Source of the DNA: Cecembia calidifontis
GTDB lineage: Bacteria > Bacteroidota > Bacteroidia > Cytophagales > Cyclobacteriaceae
Assembly (NCBI RefSeq): GCF_004216715.1
Contig: NZ_SGXG01000001.1
Span: 2,333,501-2,397,500 of the forward strand
Reading direction: 5' to 3'
DNA: 64,000 nucleotides
Every line of letters begins with the position of its first letter. The first letter of the stretch is position 1. Position numbers and translations under genes: made by a program. The notes below the pieces were generated by a model that ran no database searches, had not been told where the DNA came from, and worked only from the letters and a program-made list of their open reading frames with translations. Below, piece after piece: positions 9,841-19,233 of the stretch.

Positions 9841-10268
9841 AGAAATTGGTTTCTTTATTGATTGGGTTAAACGAATTCAATCCATTCTTTAGGATTTGTC
9901 CCTTGATATAGAGTAAGGTTTCGGTTTCAAGTCTCTTAAAGATTCTTGTTTTACCGTTAAGATCCTAAGGAATAGGAAAAACATTTTTTAAAAACTTTAA
10001 AAAATAAAAATTCTGTAGGGGAAAAGTATCCTGTACTATCATGCATGGCTTAGGCTGATTCCAGACAATATTTGTAAAAAAAAAACAAAAAAGTATTTGG
10101 TATATTTAAAAACAACAAAGCCGTGCAGCTTCTTTGCTACAATTGATCCTTTTTTGGAATTACTTTCTTTTTTAATCGGCTGAAATTAACAGGTAGAACA
10201 GGTAAGTACGGGTAAGAATTTTAATTGGCGGTGTTTATCTTTGAAGAGAGTCATAAGCCCAGAGACCT
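9841..10268. other. Divergent intergenic control region between SusC and sulfatase
   Basis: These 428 bp contain no convincing ORF. The part from about 9970 to 10120 is very A/T rich with long A runs. A plus-strand -7 box lies at 10236. No sigma/anti-sigma, hybrid two-component or AraC regulator gene is next to the locus, so the regulator must be elsewhere. Confidence 0.6.
10236..10243 (+). promoter_or_regulatory. Bacteroidota -7 box (TATCTTTG) for the sulfatase operon
   Basis: TATCTTTG matches the Bacteroidota consensus TAnnTTTG and lies 25 bp before the sulfatase ATG. No good -33 TTTG was seen at normal spacing, so this is a half-supported promoter. Confidence 0.45.
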
Positions 10269-12209
10269 ATGCATAATCTTTTTTCAGTATTAAAATTGGC
10301 TATTTTATTAGGACTAATTCCTTTACTTTGTTCTTTTTCATCAGAAAAGCCAATTGCCAAACCTAATATCGTTTGGTTTGTCAGTGAGGATAACGCGCCT
10401 TATTTGGGAGTTTATGGTAATCCTTATGTCCATACCCCAAATTTGGACAAGTTTGCTGCCTCATCTGTTTTATACGAAAACGCATTTTCCAATGCGCCTG
10501 TTTGTGCCCCTTCAAGATCTGGGATCATTACCGGGGTATTGCCGGTAAGCATGGGGACACAGCATATGCGGTCTGAAGTTAAAATTGATGATCAGATTAG
10601 ATTTTTTACGTCTTTGTTGCAGGAAAATGGGTATTATACTACGCTAAGAAGGAAAAGGGATTATAATATTGTCAGAGATGATTTATCCTGGGATGATGAT
10701 GATTGGTGGGATAAGGAAGACGCTTTGAATGGAAGAAAAGAAAATCAGCCTTTTTTTCTTTTTTACAATACCTTCATGACGCATGAGGATAAACTTCACG
10801 GACCACAGAAGATTGAAGAGTATTTTCAGGCAACTTTTTCAAGATTAGGAAAAAGAGCAGTTGACAGTTTAAGACAAACTATTCACGTCATTGACCCTGA
10901 TAAAATTTCTGTTCCCGAATATTTACCGGATATTCCTGAAGTAAGGAAAGACCTGGCGCATTATTACCAATGCATGGAAATGATGGACCTGGAATTCAAG
11001 TTGTTCCTTGATTATTTGAAGTCAATAGGTGAGCTTGAAAATACCATAGTCATTTATGCTTCAGACCATGGCGGAGTAATGGGCAGGAGCAAACGGTTTG
11101 CTTTTGAGACGGGGTTAAAAGTCCCTTTAATGATCAGGTTCCCAGAAAAATACCAACATATGGCGCCTTACCCTTCCGGAAGCAGGGTATCGGATTTGGT
11201 TACTTTTTTGGATCTTACGCCCAGTATATTGAGTATGGCTGGTGTGCCGGTTCCGGAATTTATGCAGGGAAGTCCGCTTTTTGTAAAAGAGAATCAGGAG
11301 CCAAATGAATTTGTGTTTGGGTTTAGGGACCGAATGGATGAAGCCTATGACCAAGTCAGGATTGTAAGAAATAAAAAGTACCGTTACATTCAAAGCTACA
11401 TGCCCCAAAGGATCTATGGCCAGCATATTGACTATCTGTGGAAGGCTCCCCATGTCCCCGCATGGGAAAATTTAAATGCTGAGGGATTGACGGATAACAT
11501 TACAGGACAGTTTTGGAAACCGAAGCCTTCAGAATCATTGTATGATGTAGAAAATGACCCTTTTGAGACAAAAAACCTGGCCTCAGACCCGAGATATGCT
11601 TCAGTTGTAGAGGAAATGCGTTACCTAACAATGGAGTATTTGAAAAGTATTGGAGATCTAGGCTTTGTTCCTGAAGGGATTTTGTGGGAGAATTACCAAC
11701 AGAAAGGTTTGATTTACCAGAAACAATTTTCTAAAGAAATTTTAGACCGATTGATTGAAATGGCATTTCAAGCTGTCAATAACCCAAGTCAAGAACTTGC
11801 TAAGCAACTTTCTTTTGATGAAAATCCGGCTTTTCGTTTTTGGGGGGCCATGGCATACCTACAAAATGGAGAAATGACACCAGAAATCTATAAAGATTTG
11901 ATGGAACTTTCTAAGGATGAAAGAGGAGATGTAAGGGTGATGGCAGCAGAAAGTCTTTACCTTTTGGGAAAGGAATCAGATGCTTCCGTAATTCTGGAGA
12001 AAGAGTTCTCTTCGGAAAATCCATTTGTAATTATCAGGGCGTTAGGTGTCCTCATTAGTTTAAATATGGACAGTAAGCGCTTTGGACAAAGATTGATAGC
12101 GCTAAGTGAAAGGAGGTTTGTTCAGGGAGAAGAGTACATTAGAAAACAAGTTGCTTATTTGATAAACAATAATATCAAGCATGTTGGAACCATTAGCTCA
12201 TCTGAATAA
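10269..12209 (+). CDS. Sulfatase lipoprotein (S1 type) with C-terminal HEAT-like repeats
   Basis: The gene encodes 646 residues. The leader ends LIPLLC, so Cys21 is a likely lipidation site. The sulfatase fold starts at KPNIVWFVSEDN (metal-binding acidic residues), and Cys79 lies in CAPSRSG, the C-x-P-S-R motif matured to formylglycine by an FGE enzyme encoded elsewhere. The second metal site is visible in YASDHGG. From about residue 520 to the end there are HEAT-like helical repeats (DERGDVRVMAAESLYLLG), unusual for the minimal family. The segment TTLRRKRDYN replaces the commoner TTNN-K-DYN pattern and is followed by an acidic patch. It probably removes sulfate esters from the glycan imported by this PUL. 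It overlaps the next gene by 29 bp, indicating an operon. Confidence 0.9.
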   Translation: MHNLFSVLKLAILLGLIPLLCSFSSEKPIAKPNIVWFVSEDNAPYLGVYGNPYVHTPNLDKFAASSVLYENAFSNAPVCAPSRSGIITGVLPVSMGTQHMRSEVKIDDQIRFFTSLLQENGYYTTLRRKRDYNIVRDDLSWDDDDWWDKEDALNGRKENQPFFLFYNTFMTHEDKLHGPQKIEEYFQATFSRLGKRAVDSLRQTIHVIDPDKISVPEYLPDIPEVRKDLAHYYQCMEMMDLEFKLFLDYLKSIGELENTIVIYASDHGGVMGRSKRFAFETGLKVPLMIRFPEKYQHMAPYPSGSRVSDLVTFLDLTPSILSMAGVPVPEFMQGSPLFVKENQEPNEFVFGFRDRMDEAYDQVRIVRNKKYRYIQSYMPQRIYGQHIDYLWKAPHVPAWENLNAEGLTDNITGQFWKPKPSESLYDVENDPFETKNLASDPRYASVVEEMRYLTMEYLKSIGDLGFVPEGILWENYQQKGLIYQKQFSKEILDRLIEMAFQAVNNPSQELAKQLSFDENPAFRFWGAMAYLQNGEMTPEIYKDLMELSKDERGDVRVMAAESLYLLGKESDASVILEKEFSSENPFVIIRALGVLISLNMDSKRFGQRLIALSERRFVQGEEYIRKQVAYLINNNIKHVGTISSSE

Positions 12210-15033
12210 AAGGGGAAAAACAAGGGGTTTTATTCTTTTTTCGCTAATTCTTATTTTTTCAGTATGGCCTGATTTGTTGATGTCTCAAGAAATTCATTGG
12301 ATCAGACCAGAGGGGGGTGAGCGGAATGAGTATGTATTTTTCAGGAAGGTTTTCGATTTAAAAGATGAGGCCAAAAAAGCTCAACTTCACCTTTACGTAG
12401 ATTCCAGATATGCTTTGTATGTGAATGGACATTATTTGGGATTCGGTCCGGTAAGGTCGTATCATGCCAATCCATACTTTGATACTCATGACATTAAACC
12501 TTTTTTAAAAATTGGTGTGAATGTAATAGCTGTGCTTGCAATGAATAATGGGATGGAAACCTTTCAACTCTTTGACAATAAAGGAGGTGTTGCTTTTTGG
12601 GGAGAAATCATTACAGGTTCTGAAAAAATTGATTTGGGTATCCGGTCATGGAAGGCAAAAAAGTCAGCAGGATTTGATCAAAGTACCCCGAGGTTTTCTT
12701 TTGCAAAAGGACCAATTGAGAGTTGGGATTTACGGGATGATTCTGGTTGGAATTTACCGGGAATTAATTTAGAGTCATGGATAACTCCCATTCCCGTGAA
12801 TAACCAGTCCGATTGGGGGAAAATGCGTCCAAGACCAATTCCTTTTCTTACCAAAGACGAAATAAAAGCATTTAGGTTGATGGGAACTTACCCCCTCAAA
12901 AAGGAAGAAGATATTTTCACTTTTAGGGTATTGACACCTGATTTGGATATAGGACAGTATTCCATCGGCCGTCCTGCACTTGCTTATACCTATATTTATT
13001 CTCCCCAAAAGCAAAATGTAAATGCCGGGTTGTGGTGGGGAGAATATTTTTTGAATGGGATGAGAATAAATCCAAAACAAGTAGAAAAGACCTCTTATCA
13101 CAGGCAAGAATTTGACCTTAACTTGAATCAGGGATGGAATGAGCTTTTGATAAAAAACAATATTATCTGGGGAACCTGGGACTTTTATCTTTCACTTCCT
13201 TCAAGCCTCGGGTTGTCGGTATCACCGTCTAAAAAAATAGATGACACAGAGTGGTTTCGGTCTTTTGTGCCGCTGGATCAAAAATTGGAACAACAAATAA
13301 GACAGTTTGATTTGGCTTTGGGATTGGATGCGGCGGTAAAGGCATTTCCAGATCGATGGAGATCACATAAAAAGGGTGAACCAACCAACCCTGCAAAAGA
13401 TTTGGCATGGATGGAGCATGAAAGAAGCCTTCCACTCAGTTCCACAGGCGCTTTCAAAGAGCCTTTAAATTTTACAAAGGACCAATCAGAAGTTGTTCTG
13501 TTTTTTGATATGGGTGAAATACAGCTTGGGCAAATCTTTGTTGAAGGTAATTTTCCCGTAGGGACGATTATAGATATAGGTTTTTCGGAAGAGCTTAATA
13601 AAGATGGCCTGCCCTGGCTATACAAAAGGCATCAAATAGGGGCAGGTTTAAGATTCGTAACTGATGGTCTTCAAAAAAGATTTCAATCCTTCAAGCCCTA
13701 TGGGGCCAGGTACCTAAAATTGATCATAAGGTCAGATGGCAGGTCTTTTTCTTTGGAAAATGTTGGGATGCTAAGACAAGTTTATCCTTTTCAAACTGTT
13801 GGATCATTTTCCTGTTCAGATCCTTTAATGGACCGAATATGGGAGGCCAGCTGGCGTACGCTTCAAATTTGTGCCGAGGATTCATACACAGATACGCCTT
13901 TTAGGGAAAGGGGGCTGTATGCCGGAGATATGATTCCACAAATAGCCATAACCCAAGCAGTGAGTGGAGATATGCGTTTGGCCAAACACTCCCTGAATCT
14001 CTTTCAGGATATGTACCGGTCTCAAATGTGGGAGGGGAAACCTATCCGGCATGAAGACTATATATTATCATCTTTGGTGGCTTTAGATGAATACGTAAAG
14101 CTAACCGGGGATTGGGATTTAGTAGGAGAACATTATAATAACTATAAATCACTTATCGGTCAATATCAATCCAGGTATGTCAATGGCTTAATAAAAATTG
14201 ATGATGTTTTTATAGAATGGACTACGCTTTATAAAAGGGACGCTGCCATGACTGCCTATCAAGCCCTTTATTTTTATTCTTTGCAAAGATTGGCTGACTG
14301 GGCTGATCAGTTTGGATGGGAAGAGGATAAGAAAGCGTTCTTGGAAGAGGCTTCCAAAATCAAAAATAGCGTCTATTTAAATCTTTGGGATAAAGACAAT
14401 CTTAATTATTTTGATGGTATAAAAGATGGTGAAATTTTAAAAGAAAAACACCTTACTTCAACCATTTGGCCGGTTTTGATGGGAGTGACAGATCCTCAAT
14501 ATCATCATTCCATAGTTTCTTGGCTAAAAGAAGAAATATTGGATATCGGTGAGGAAATCAGAAAGGAAAAAATTTCTCCTTACAGTGCCTTTTATCTTTT
14601 TTCCTTATTATATCGTTACGAAGAATCGTCGGCTGTGGAAAATTTTATCAGAAAGCATTGGGGGCCAATGGCACTTCATAATGACCGCCCTACAGTTTGG
14701 GAGAATTTTGATGTAGTCAAATCAGATATCGGTACTTCCAGCCACGCCTGGAGCGGACATCCTTTGTTTTTTATGGCCACCGAAACGCTCGGGGTTAATT
14801 TGGGATTTTTCAAAGATTTTGATCCAACAATTATTGAAATAAAACCTCAATCCGAAACATTGACATGGGCTAAAGGAATAGTAGTACATCCTCTTGGACA
14901 TGTGGAAGTACATTGGAGAATAGAAGGGGATAACTTGTTTTTGAATTACAAAGCCCCCGAAGGGGCCAAAGTGATTGTAAACCCTAAGGGTAAACTAAGT
15001 AAACTCAACCTCATCATCAATCCGGAAAATTAA
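12181..15033 (+). CDS. Alpha-L-rhamnosidase-like glycoside hydrolase (GH78 type)
   Basis: The gene encodes 950 residues. A signal anchor runs from about 15 to 36 (ending LLMSQ). The N-terminal half is made of beta-sandwich modules, including a typical rhamnosidase N-domain (LYVDSRYALYVNGHYLGFGP). From about residue 540 an alpha/alpha-barrel begins (SDPLMDRIWEASWRT). The motif DTPFRERGLYAGDM (about residues 570-583) matches the place of the catalytic acidic residues of GH78 (usually DCPQRDERLGWTGD). A C-terminal sandwich follows (WAKGIVVHPLGHVEVHW). It probably cleaves terminal alpha-L-rhamnose or a related sugar after desulfation. The start inside the preceding gene is chosen because it is the only ATG before the signal segment. 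Family assignment is good; substrate is inferred. Confidence 0.82.
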   Translation: MLEPLAHLNKRGKTRGFILFSLILIFSVWPDLLMSQEIHWIRPEGGERNEYVFFRKVFDLKDEAKKAQLHLYVDSRYALYVNGHYLGFGPVRSYHANPYFDTHDIKPFLKIGVNVIAVLAMNNGMETFQLFDNKGGVAFWGEIITGSEKIDLGIRSWKAKKSAGFDQSTPRFSFAKGPIESWDLRDDSGWNLPGINLESWITPIPVNNQSDWGKMRPRPIPFLTKDEIKAFRLMGTYPLKKEEDIFTFRVLTPDLDIGQYSIGRPALAYTYIYSPQKQNVNAGLWWGEYFLNGMRINPKQVEKTSYHRQEFDLNLNQGWNELLIKNNIIWGTWDFYLSLPSSLGLSVSPSKKIDDTEWFRSFVPLDQKLEQQIRQFDLALGLDAAVKAFPDRWRSHKKGEPTNPAKDLAWMEHERSLPLSSTGAFKEPLNFTKDQSEVVLFFDMGEIQLGQIFVEGNFPVGTIIDIGFSEELNKDGLPWLYKRHQIGAGLRFVTDGLQKRFQSFKPYGARYLKLIIRSDGRSFSLENVGMLRQVYPFQTVGSFSCSDPLMDRIWEASWRTLQICAEDSYTDTPFRERGLYAGDMIPQIAITQAVSGDMRLAKHSLNLFQDMYRSQMWEGKPIRHEDYILSSLVALDEYVKLTGDWDLVGEHYNNYKSLIGQYQSRYVNGLIKIDDVFIEWTTLYKRDAAMTAYQALYFYSLQRLADWADQFGWEEDKKAFLEEASKIKNSVYLNLWDKDNLNYFDGIKDGEILKEKHLTSTIWPVLMGVTDPQYHHSIVSWLKEEILDIGEEIRKEKISPYSAFYLFSLLYRYEESSAVENFIRKHWGPMALHNDRPTVWENFDVVKSDIGTSSHAWSGHPLFFMATETLGVNLGFFKDFDPTIIEIKPQSETLTWAKGIVVHPLGHVEVHWRIEGDNLFLNYKAPEGAKVIVNPKGKLSKLNLIINPEN

Positions 15034-15043
15034 AGTTAAACAT

Positions 15044-16501
15044 ATGAAAAACAGTTTTCTATTTTGTGTGGTTTTGTTAATGATAGGTATTTTATCACTG
15101 ATTTCTTGTCAGGGAAAAAAATCAGACGCAATTCCTAAAAAACAACCTAACATTGTATTCATATTAGCGGATGACCTGGGTTATGGAGATTTGGGATTTC
15201 TTGGTCAAAAGGTAATTGAAACCCCAAATCTTGACAGATTGGCGGCAGAAGGGATGTTTTTCTCGAATCATTATTCAGGAGCTACAGTTTGTGCTCCTTC
15301 ACGCTCAGCGCTGATGACTGGACTACACACAGGGCATACTCCCATAAGGGGAAATTTTGAGATACAGCCGGAGGGACAGTACCCATTATCTGATACCTTG
15401 TTGACATTGCCCAAGCTTTTTCAGCGGGCAGGATATGCCACCGGGGCATTTGGAAAATGGGGTTTGGGATTTGTCGGAACAGAAGGCGATCCCAACAATC
15501 AAGGCTTTGACCAATTTTTCGGATATAATTGCCAGCGCATTGCCCATCGTTACTATCCCGAATACCTTTGGAAAAACAAAGAAAAGGTGTTTCTCCCCGG
15601 AAATGATTGGAAACAGAAAAGTACCTATGCACCTGATATTATTCATCAGGAATCTTTGAAATTTCTAGAAGAAAATTCCCACAAACCTTTTTTTATGTTT
15701 GTTCCCATGGTAATGCCCCATGCGGAATTAGCCATTCCAGAAGGGGATTTGTTGGATTATTATAGAAATAAAATAGGAGACGAGGAGCCACATCTGGCAA
15801 AGAAAGGATCTGACTACGGGGATGATCCTTTTGATATCCCGGGTTATCAATCCAATCCCTACCCCAGGGCGAGCTATGCAGCCATGGTAGCTTTATTGGA
15901 CCGTCAGGTGGGGGAGATTATTAAAAAATTAGAGGATTTGGGTTTGATTGACAATACCATTATAATTTTTGCATCTGATAATGGCCCCCATGTCGAAGGC
16001 GGGAATGATCCTGATTATTTTGATAGCAATGGTATTTTCAGGGGATACAAAAGAGACCTTTACGAAGGGGGGATAAAAACACCTCTTATTGTCAAATGGC
16101 CTGGAATCATAAAAAAGGGAAGTACTTCTGAACATATTTCGGCTTTTTGGGATTTCTTGCCCACTTTTGCTGAAATTATTGGCCAAGAAGTCCCTCAAAC
16201 TGTAGACGGTATTTCATTTCTGCCCACCCTAAAAGGCGAGTCCAACCAAAGAACCCATGAATACCTGTATTGGGAATTTCATGAACTCGGGGGGAGGCAG
16301 GCCATCAGAAAAGGTGATTGGAAAGCAGTGAAATATGGGGTAAAAAACAATCCGCAGGCAGCCATGGAATTGTATAATTTGAAGGAAGATCCTTCAGAAT
16401 CCCAAAATATTGCGGATAGGTACCCGGATATCGCTCAGGAAATGACGGGCTTATTTAATCAAGCCCGTATTCCTAATCCTATTTTCAAGTTTTTCGAGTA
16501 G
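15044..16501 (+). CDS. Arylsulfatase-like lipoprotein (S1 family)
   Basis: The gene encodes 485 residues. The lipoprotein signal ends LSLISC (Cys22). The core begins PNIVFILADDLGYGDLG with the first metal-binding acidic pair, and Cys83 lies in CAPSRSALMTG, the formylglycine motif. The second metal site is in IFASDNGPHVEGG, and the family C-terminal subdomain (AIRKGDWKAVKYG) is complete. It starts 10 bp after the rhamnosidase-like gene, so it belongs to the same operon. Two sulfatases of different subtypes suggest two sulfate linkages or positions on the target glycan. Confidence 0.93.
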   Translation: MKNSFLFCVVLLMIGILSLISCQGKKSDAIPKKQPNIVFILADDLGYGDLGFLGQKVIETPNLDRLAAEGMFFSNHYSGATVCAPSRSALMTGLHTGHTPIRGNFEIQPEGQYPLSDTLLTLPKLFQRAGYATGAFGKWGLGFVGTEGDPNNQGFDQFFGYNCQRIAHRYYPEYLWKNKEKVFLPGNDWKQKSTYAPDIIHQESLKFLEENSHKPFFMFVPMVMPHAELAIPEGDLLDYYRNKIGDEEPHLAKKGSDYGDDPFDIPGYQSNPYPRASYAAMVALLDRQVGEIIKKLEDLGLIDNTIIIFASDNGPHVEGGNDPDYFDSNGIFRGYKRDLYEGGIKTPLIVKWPGIIKKGSTSEHISAFWDFLPTFAEIIGQEVPQTVDGISFLPTLKGESNQRTHEYLYWEFHELGGRQAIRKGDWKAVKYGVKNNPQAAMELYNLKEDPSESQNIADRYPDIAQEMTGLFNQARIPNPIFKFFE

Positions 16502-16523
16502 ATTTTATTAAAAAAACATCTTT

Positions 16524-16970
16524 ATGAAAAAGCTTTGGGGGATTTTCCCCCTTTTTCTTCTTTTGTCTTTTGTTGTCTCGGCACAAAGCTCCCAGGAAAA
16601 AAAACTACGGGAACTTGATTTGGCTTGGGAAAGAGCCCTACTGGAATCGGATGTGGCTTTTTTGGAAAATATCCTTGCTGAAGATTTTATTTGGGTACAT
16701 AATCATGCCAGTTTGAAGGATGGAAAGACTGAGGTGGTGTCCAGAGCAAGAAGAATTCAACAGGGGCAAACGGACAATACCAAGGGAAGAACCTCAAAAG
16801 ACCAAAAGGTCATCGTGATGGGGAAGACAGCGGTGGTGAGTGGACTTACCGTAGTGGACCGAGGACCAAGTCCTACTACTTATCATTTTATGAGGACTTA
16901 TGTTCAGACAAGAAAAGGATATAAGCTTTTAGCCAATCATACCATGGCAATTCCTGATGAGGAGTTGTAG
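16524..16970 (+). CDS. Secreted SnoaL-like/DUF4440 protein
   Basis: The gene encodes 148 residues. A signal peptide ends near VVSAQ. The mature part follows the NTF2/SnoaL pattern: an initial helix (LRELDLAWERALLESDVAFLENILAEDF is the helix-strand unit), then FIWVHNHA and strands through VVSGLTVVDRG to the final TYVQTRKGYKLLANH. Such periplasmic proteins often accompany catabolic loci with no proven activity. It starts 23 bp after the second sulfatase and is the last gene of the operon before the IS5-type element. Confidence 0.8.
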   Translation: MKKLWGIFPLFLLLSFVVSAQSSQEKKLRELDLAWERALLESDVAFLENILAEDFIWVHNHASLKDGKTEVVSRARRIQQGQTDNTKGRTSKDQKVIVMGKTAVVSGLTVVDRGPSPTTYHFMRTYVQTRKGYKLLANHTMAIPDEEL

Positions 16971-17117
16971 TCCTTAAAATTTTCTCGAAAGTTCTTCTTT
17001 CCACCAAAGTTTATTCTTTCAAGAAAAATACCCCCTTTTGTACTGAATTTTTAGCCCTTGGTCAAATTGTCATGCAGGGAAATCTTTTAGGATGCCCCAT
17101 ATTTCAAGTATATAGCC

Positions 17118-18771
17118 CTAATTAGGGTCTGCTGAAAAACTCATATCAACATTTTATTTAAAACCAGCCCAGATTTTATTCTGAGCTGGTTTTTCTGTTT
17201 TATATCATCTAAGATATTTTTAACACTATGTAATATTGCAGCTTTGAGGTCTTCCCATGCTGAAAAACCCAGCCAAAGGAGTGCCTCCCCGGCCAATTTG
17301 ACCAGGTTGAGCACTAAGATGATGGAGGCTATCCACGATTGACTGGTATCTTTGAGCCTTGCCCTGACACGGTTCATTCCGTACCCGTTCTTTGCCTGAC
17401 CGAATTTCCCTTCTATCGGGTTCCTCTCTCCGGGACTTACGTGGTTTTCCACTGCCTTGGCCGATGGCCTTCCCATTGGTTTGGCCGCCAGTTTTATCCC
17501 TTTTTCTTTCAGCCATTTCCTGTTCTCCCTGCTGCAGTACAGCTTGTCAGCAAGAACCTTTGCAGGGTAGAACCCAAACCTTTCCCGGTAATTTTCCACG
17601 TATTCTGTAAGCTGGGAACCCTCGTTGTAAGCATCCCATGATACCTTGTCCAGAAAGGAGTAACCGTCAACCATGCTCAAGTGGATCTTGGCCCCGAATT
17701 CCGTCTTTGCCCTGGCTTTTCCCCGCACGATTGGGCGGACATGGGGCTCGTGGATACTCACTATCCTGTCATCTACCTGATGGGTCTTGTCTTTATACAT
17801 TCCGAGCTGCTGCATGTAAAGCGTCTGGATGATCCAGTATTGGCGCTGTAGCTTGTGTTCAAGGGGGAAGCTCTCGAAGCCATCGAGCTGCTTTTCTATC
17901 GTTTTGAAGTTTCTTCTGAGATATTCTAGCTGGGCCTTTATCCCCTTCCTGATGGTTTTCTTTGAAGGGTTCTTGTTCTGGGCTACTTTCAGGTAGGTTT
18001 TCCTCGCTTTCTCCCGGTAAGTCCTGGGCTTTTTGCCTACACGGTTTTTGTAATGGAGTTCATCTATGATTTCCTCTGATATTTCCCTGGCCTTGTTGAG
18101 CAGTCCTATATCGGTGGGATAAGCAATATCCTGCGGGCAGACAGTGGCATCGAAGATGACCTCACCCTTGTGGCTTACTCCTTCTCCTCCCGACGGGCCG
18201 TTGTCCTTTTTATCTTTGTCCGGGTTTGAAGCTGACCTTTCCATCGAAAAGCCGTGTATTTTTTCATTCATCTCCGCGATAAGCTCCTCACTCAGCCGCT
18301 TTCTGATATCCACAAACAGGGAAGGGTCAAAAGGGGCTTCTTTGGTGTAGGAACTGTAGCCAAGAAAATACTGTAAATACATATTCTCCGTAATCTGGGC
18401 AACTGTCTCTCTGTCATCAAGATTGAGAATATGCTTGATGATCACTGCCCCGATCAGTATGCGTGGATTCAGTGATGGACGGCCGGTCTGCCTCACAGGA
18501 TTATGTTTGAGAAACAGTCCAACGAGTTCATCCCAGGGAATCTGATTGCTGAGAACAACCCAGCGATTGTCGGGATCAAGCTGGTTATAAAATGGAGTCT
18601 CAAAACCCACTAATGTTAGCTGACTGGGACTGATGTATTCACTGCGTGGTGCACGCCTTTTGGTGGTCTTTGCCATAATACCTTGCACTTGTACTCCCTG
18701 AAAATCAGAAAAAATCCCCGAAATTCCGAACTGTTGCAAGGTTTTATACTTTATCAGCAGACCCTAATTAG
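17118..18771 (-). mobile_element. IS5-superfamily insertion sequence
   Basis: Both ends carry the inverted repeat CTAATTAGGGTCTGCTGA: plus strand from 17118, and minus strand inward from 18771. The outermost eight bases CTAATTAG are a palindrome, so they can be read either as part of the inverted repeat or as an 8-bp target duplication with the element at 17126-18763. One intact transposase is inside. The right end abuts a gene fragment that has lost its 5' part. Confidence 0.8.
17141..18676 (-). CDS. IS5-superfamily transposase (DUF772 plus DDE domain)
   Basis: The chosen start is the ATG giving MAKTTKRRAPRSEY; an in-frame start 21 codons upstream (18739) would lie only about 30 bp inside the terminal repeat and adds no conserved sequence. 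The DUF772 part shows GRPSLNPRILIGAVIIKH. The DDE residues are probably in VIFDATVCPQD, KVLADKLYCSREN and NPIEGKFGQAKNGYGM. A basic linker rich in Lys and Arg lies between the first two. About 510 residues, with no internal damage. Assignment to the IS5 or the neighbouring IS1182 family cannot be settled without a database comparison. Confidence 0.88.
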   Translation of the reverse strand: MAKTTKRRAPRSEYISPSQLTLVGFETPFYNQLDPDNRWVVLSNQIPWDELVGLFLKHNPVRQTGRPSLNPRILIGAVIIKHILNLDDRETVAQITENMYLQYFLGYSSYTKEAPFDPSLFVDIRKRLSEELIAEMNEKIHGFSMERSASNPDKDKKDNGPSGGEGVSHKGEVIFDATVCPQDIAYPTDIGLLNKAREISEEIIDELHYKNRVGKKPRTYREKARKTYLKVAQNKNPSKKTIRKGIKAQLEYLRRNFKTIEKQLDGFESFPLEHKLQRQYWIIQTLYMQQLGMYKDKTHQVDDRIVSIHEPHVRPIVRGKARAKTEFGAKIHLSMVDGYSFLDKVSWDAYNEGSQLTEYVENYRERFGFYPAKVLADKLYCSRENRKWLKEKGIKLAAKPMGRPSAKAVENHVSPGERNPIEGKFGQAKNGYGMNRVRARLKDTSQSWIASIILVLNLVKLAGEALLWLGFSAWEDLKAAILHSVKNILDDIKQKNQLRIKSGLVLNKMLI

Positions 18772-19233
18772 CCGGAAGTGAGGGTTATCTATAATTCCGA
18801 TCAATTTTGGTGCTTTGCCTATCCATGGCCCAGAAGGGTGCGTGAACCTTTGCAGTATTACCTTTCAGGAGAATTTTTCAAGGAGTACATTTTATTTGAG
18901 AGGGGCCCTTTGATGGCCGCCTATTATACCTGGGGTGATGGCCGACAGATTGACAATGACCCTGAGCATGACCATGGCGATATGGAGGTCATGTCCAAAT
19001 ATAGAAGGAATCAATATGATTTTATCTCAGAAGGGGATTCTCCGGCTTATTTTTACTTATTGGACGTTGGATTAAGAAGTCATGAGGATCCAAGCTACGG
19101 AGGTTGGGGAGGAAGATTCATCCAATCTAATGAAAATCCCAAGCGATGGGAAGATGGGCAGCAGGTGACAGACTTTAATCCATACACCCAACAAGATGAT
19201 CCCACTTTCCCGCAAACGCGATGGATCAAAGAC
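18772..19233 (+). pseudogene. DUF1593 (Sde182-like) gene fragment, truncated at both ends
   Basis: From the edge of the IS the plus strand encodes PEVRVIYNSDQFWCFAYPW and continues through ISEGDSPAYFYLLDVGL and the strongly conserved PSYGGWGGRF to QTRWIKDF. This is the C-terminal part of the nucleoside-hydrolase-like domain of DUF1593 proteins, which normally have about 280 more residues upstream. The codon before the fragment is TAG, made by the palindromic IS end, so no normal start exists; a GTG at 18778 could at best start a dead peptide. After about 19233 the reading frame runs antisense through another gene's start (VOC fragment), giving an unrelated tail to the stop at 19342-19344. Confidence 0.75.

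Noticed and set aside
15282..15646. Minus-strand ORFs over the second sulfatase
   Set aside because: They are shadows of an intact gene with conserved catalytic motifs on the plus strand.
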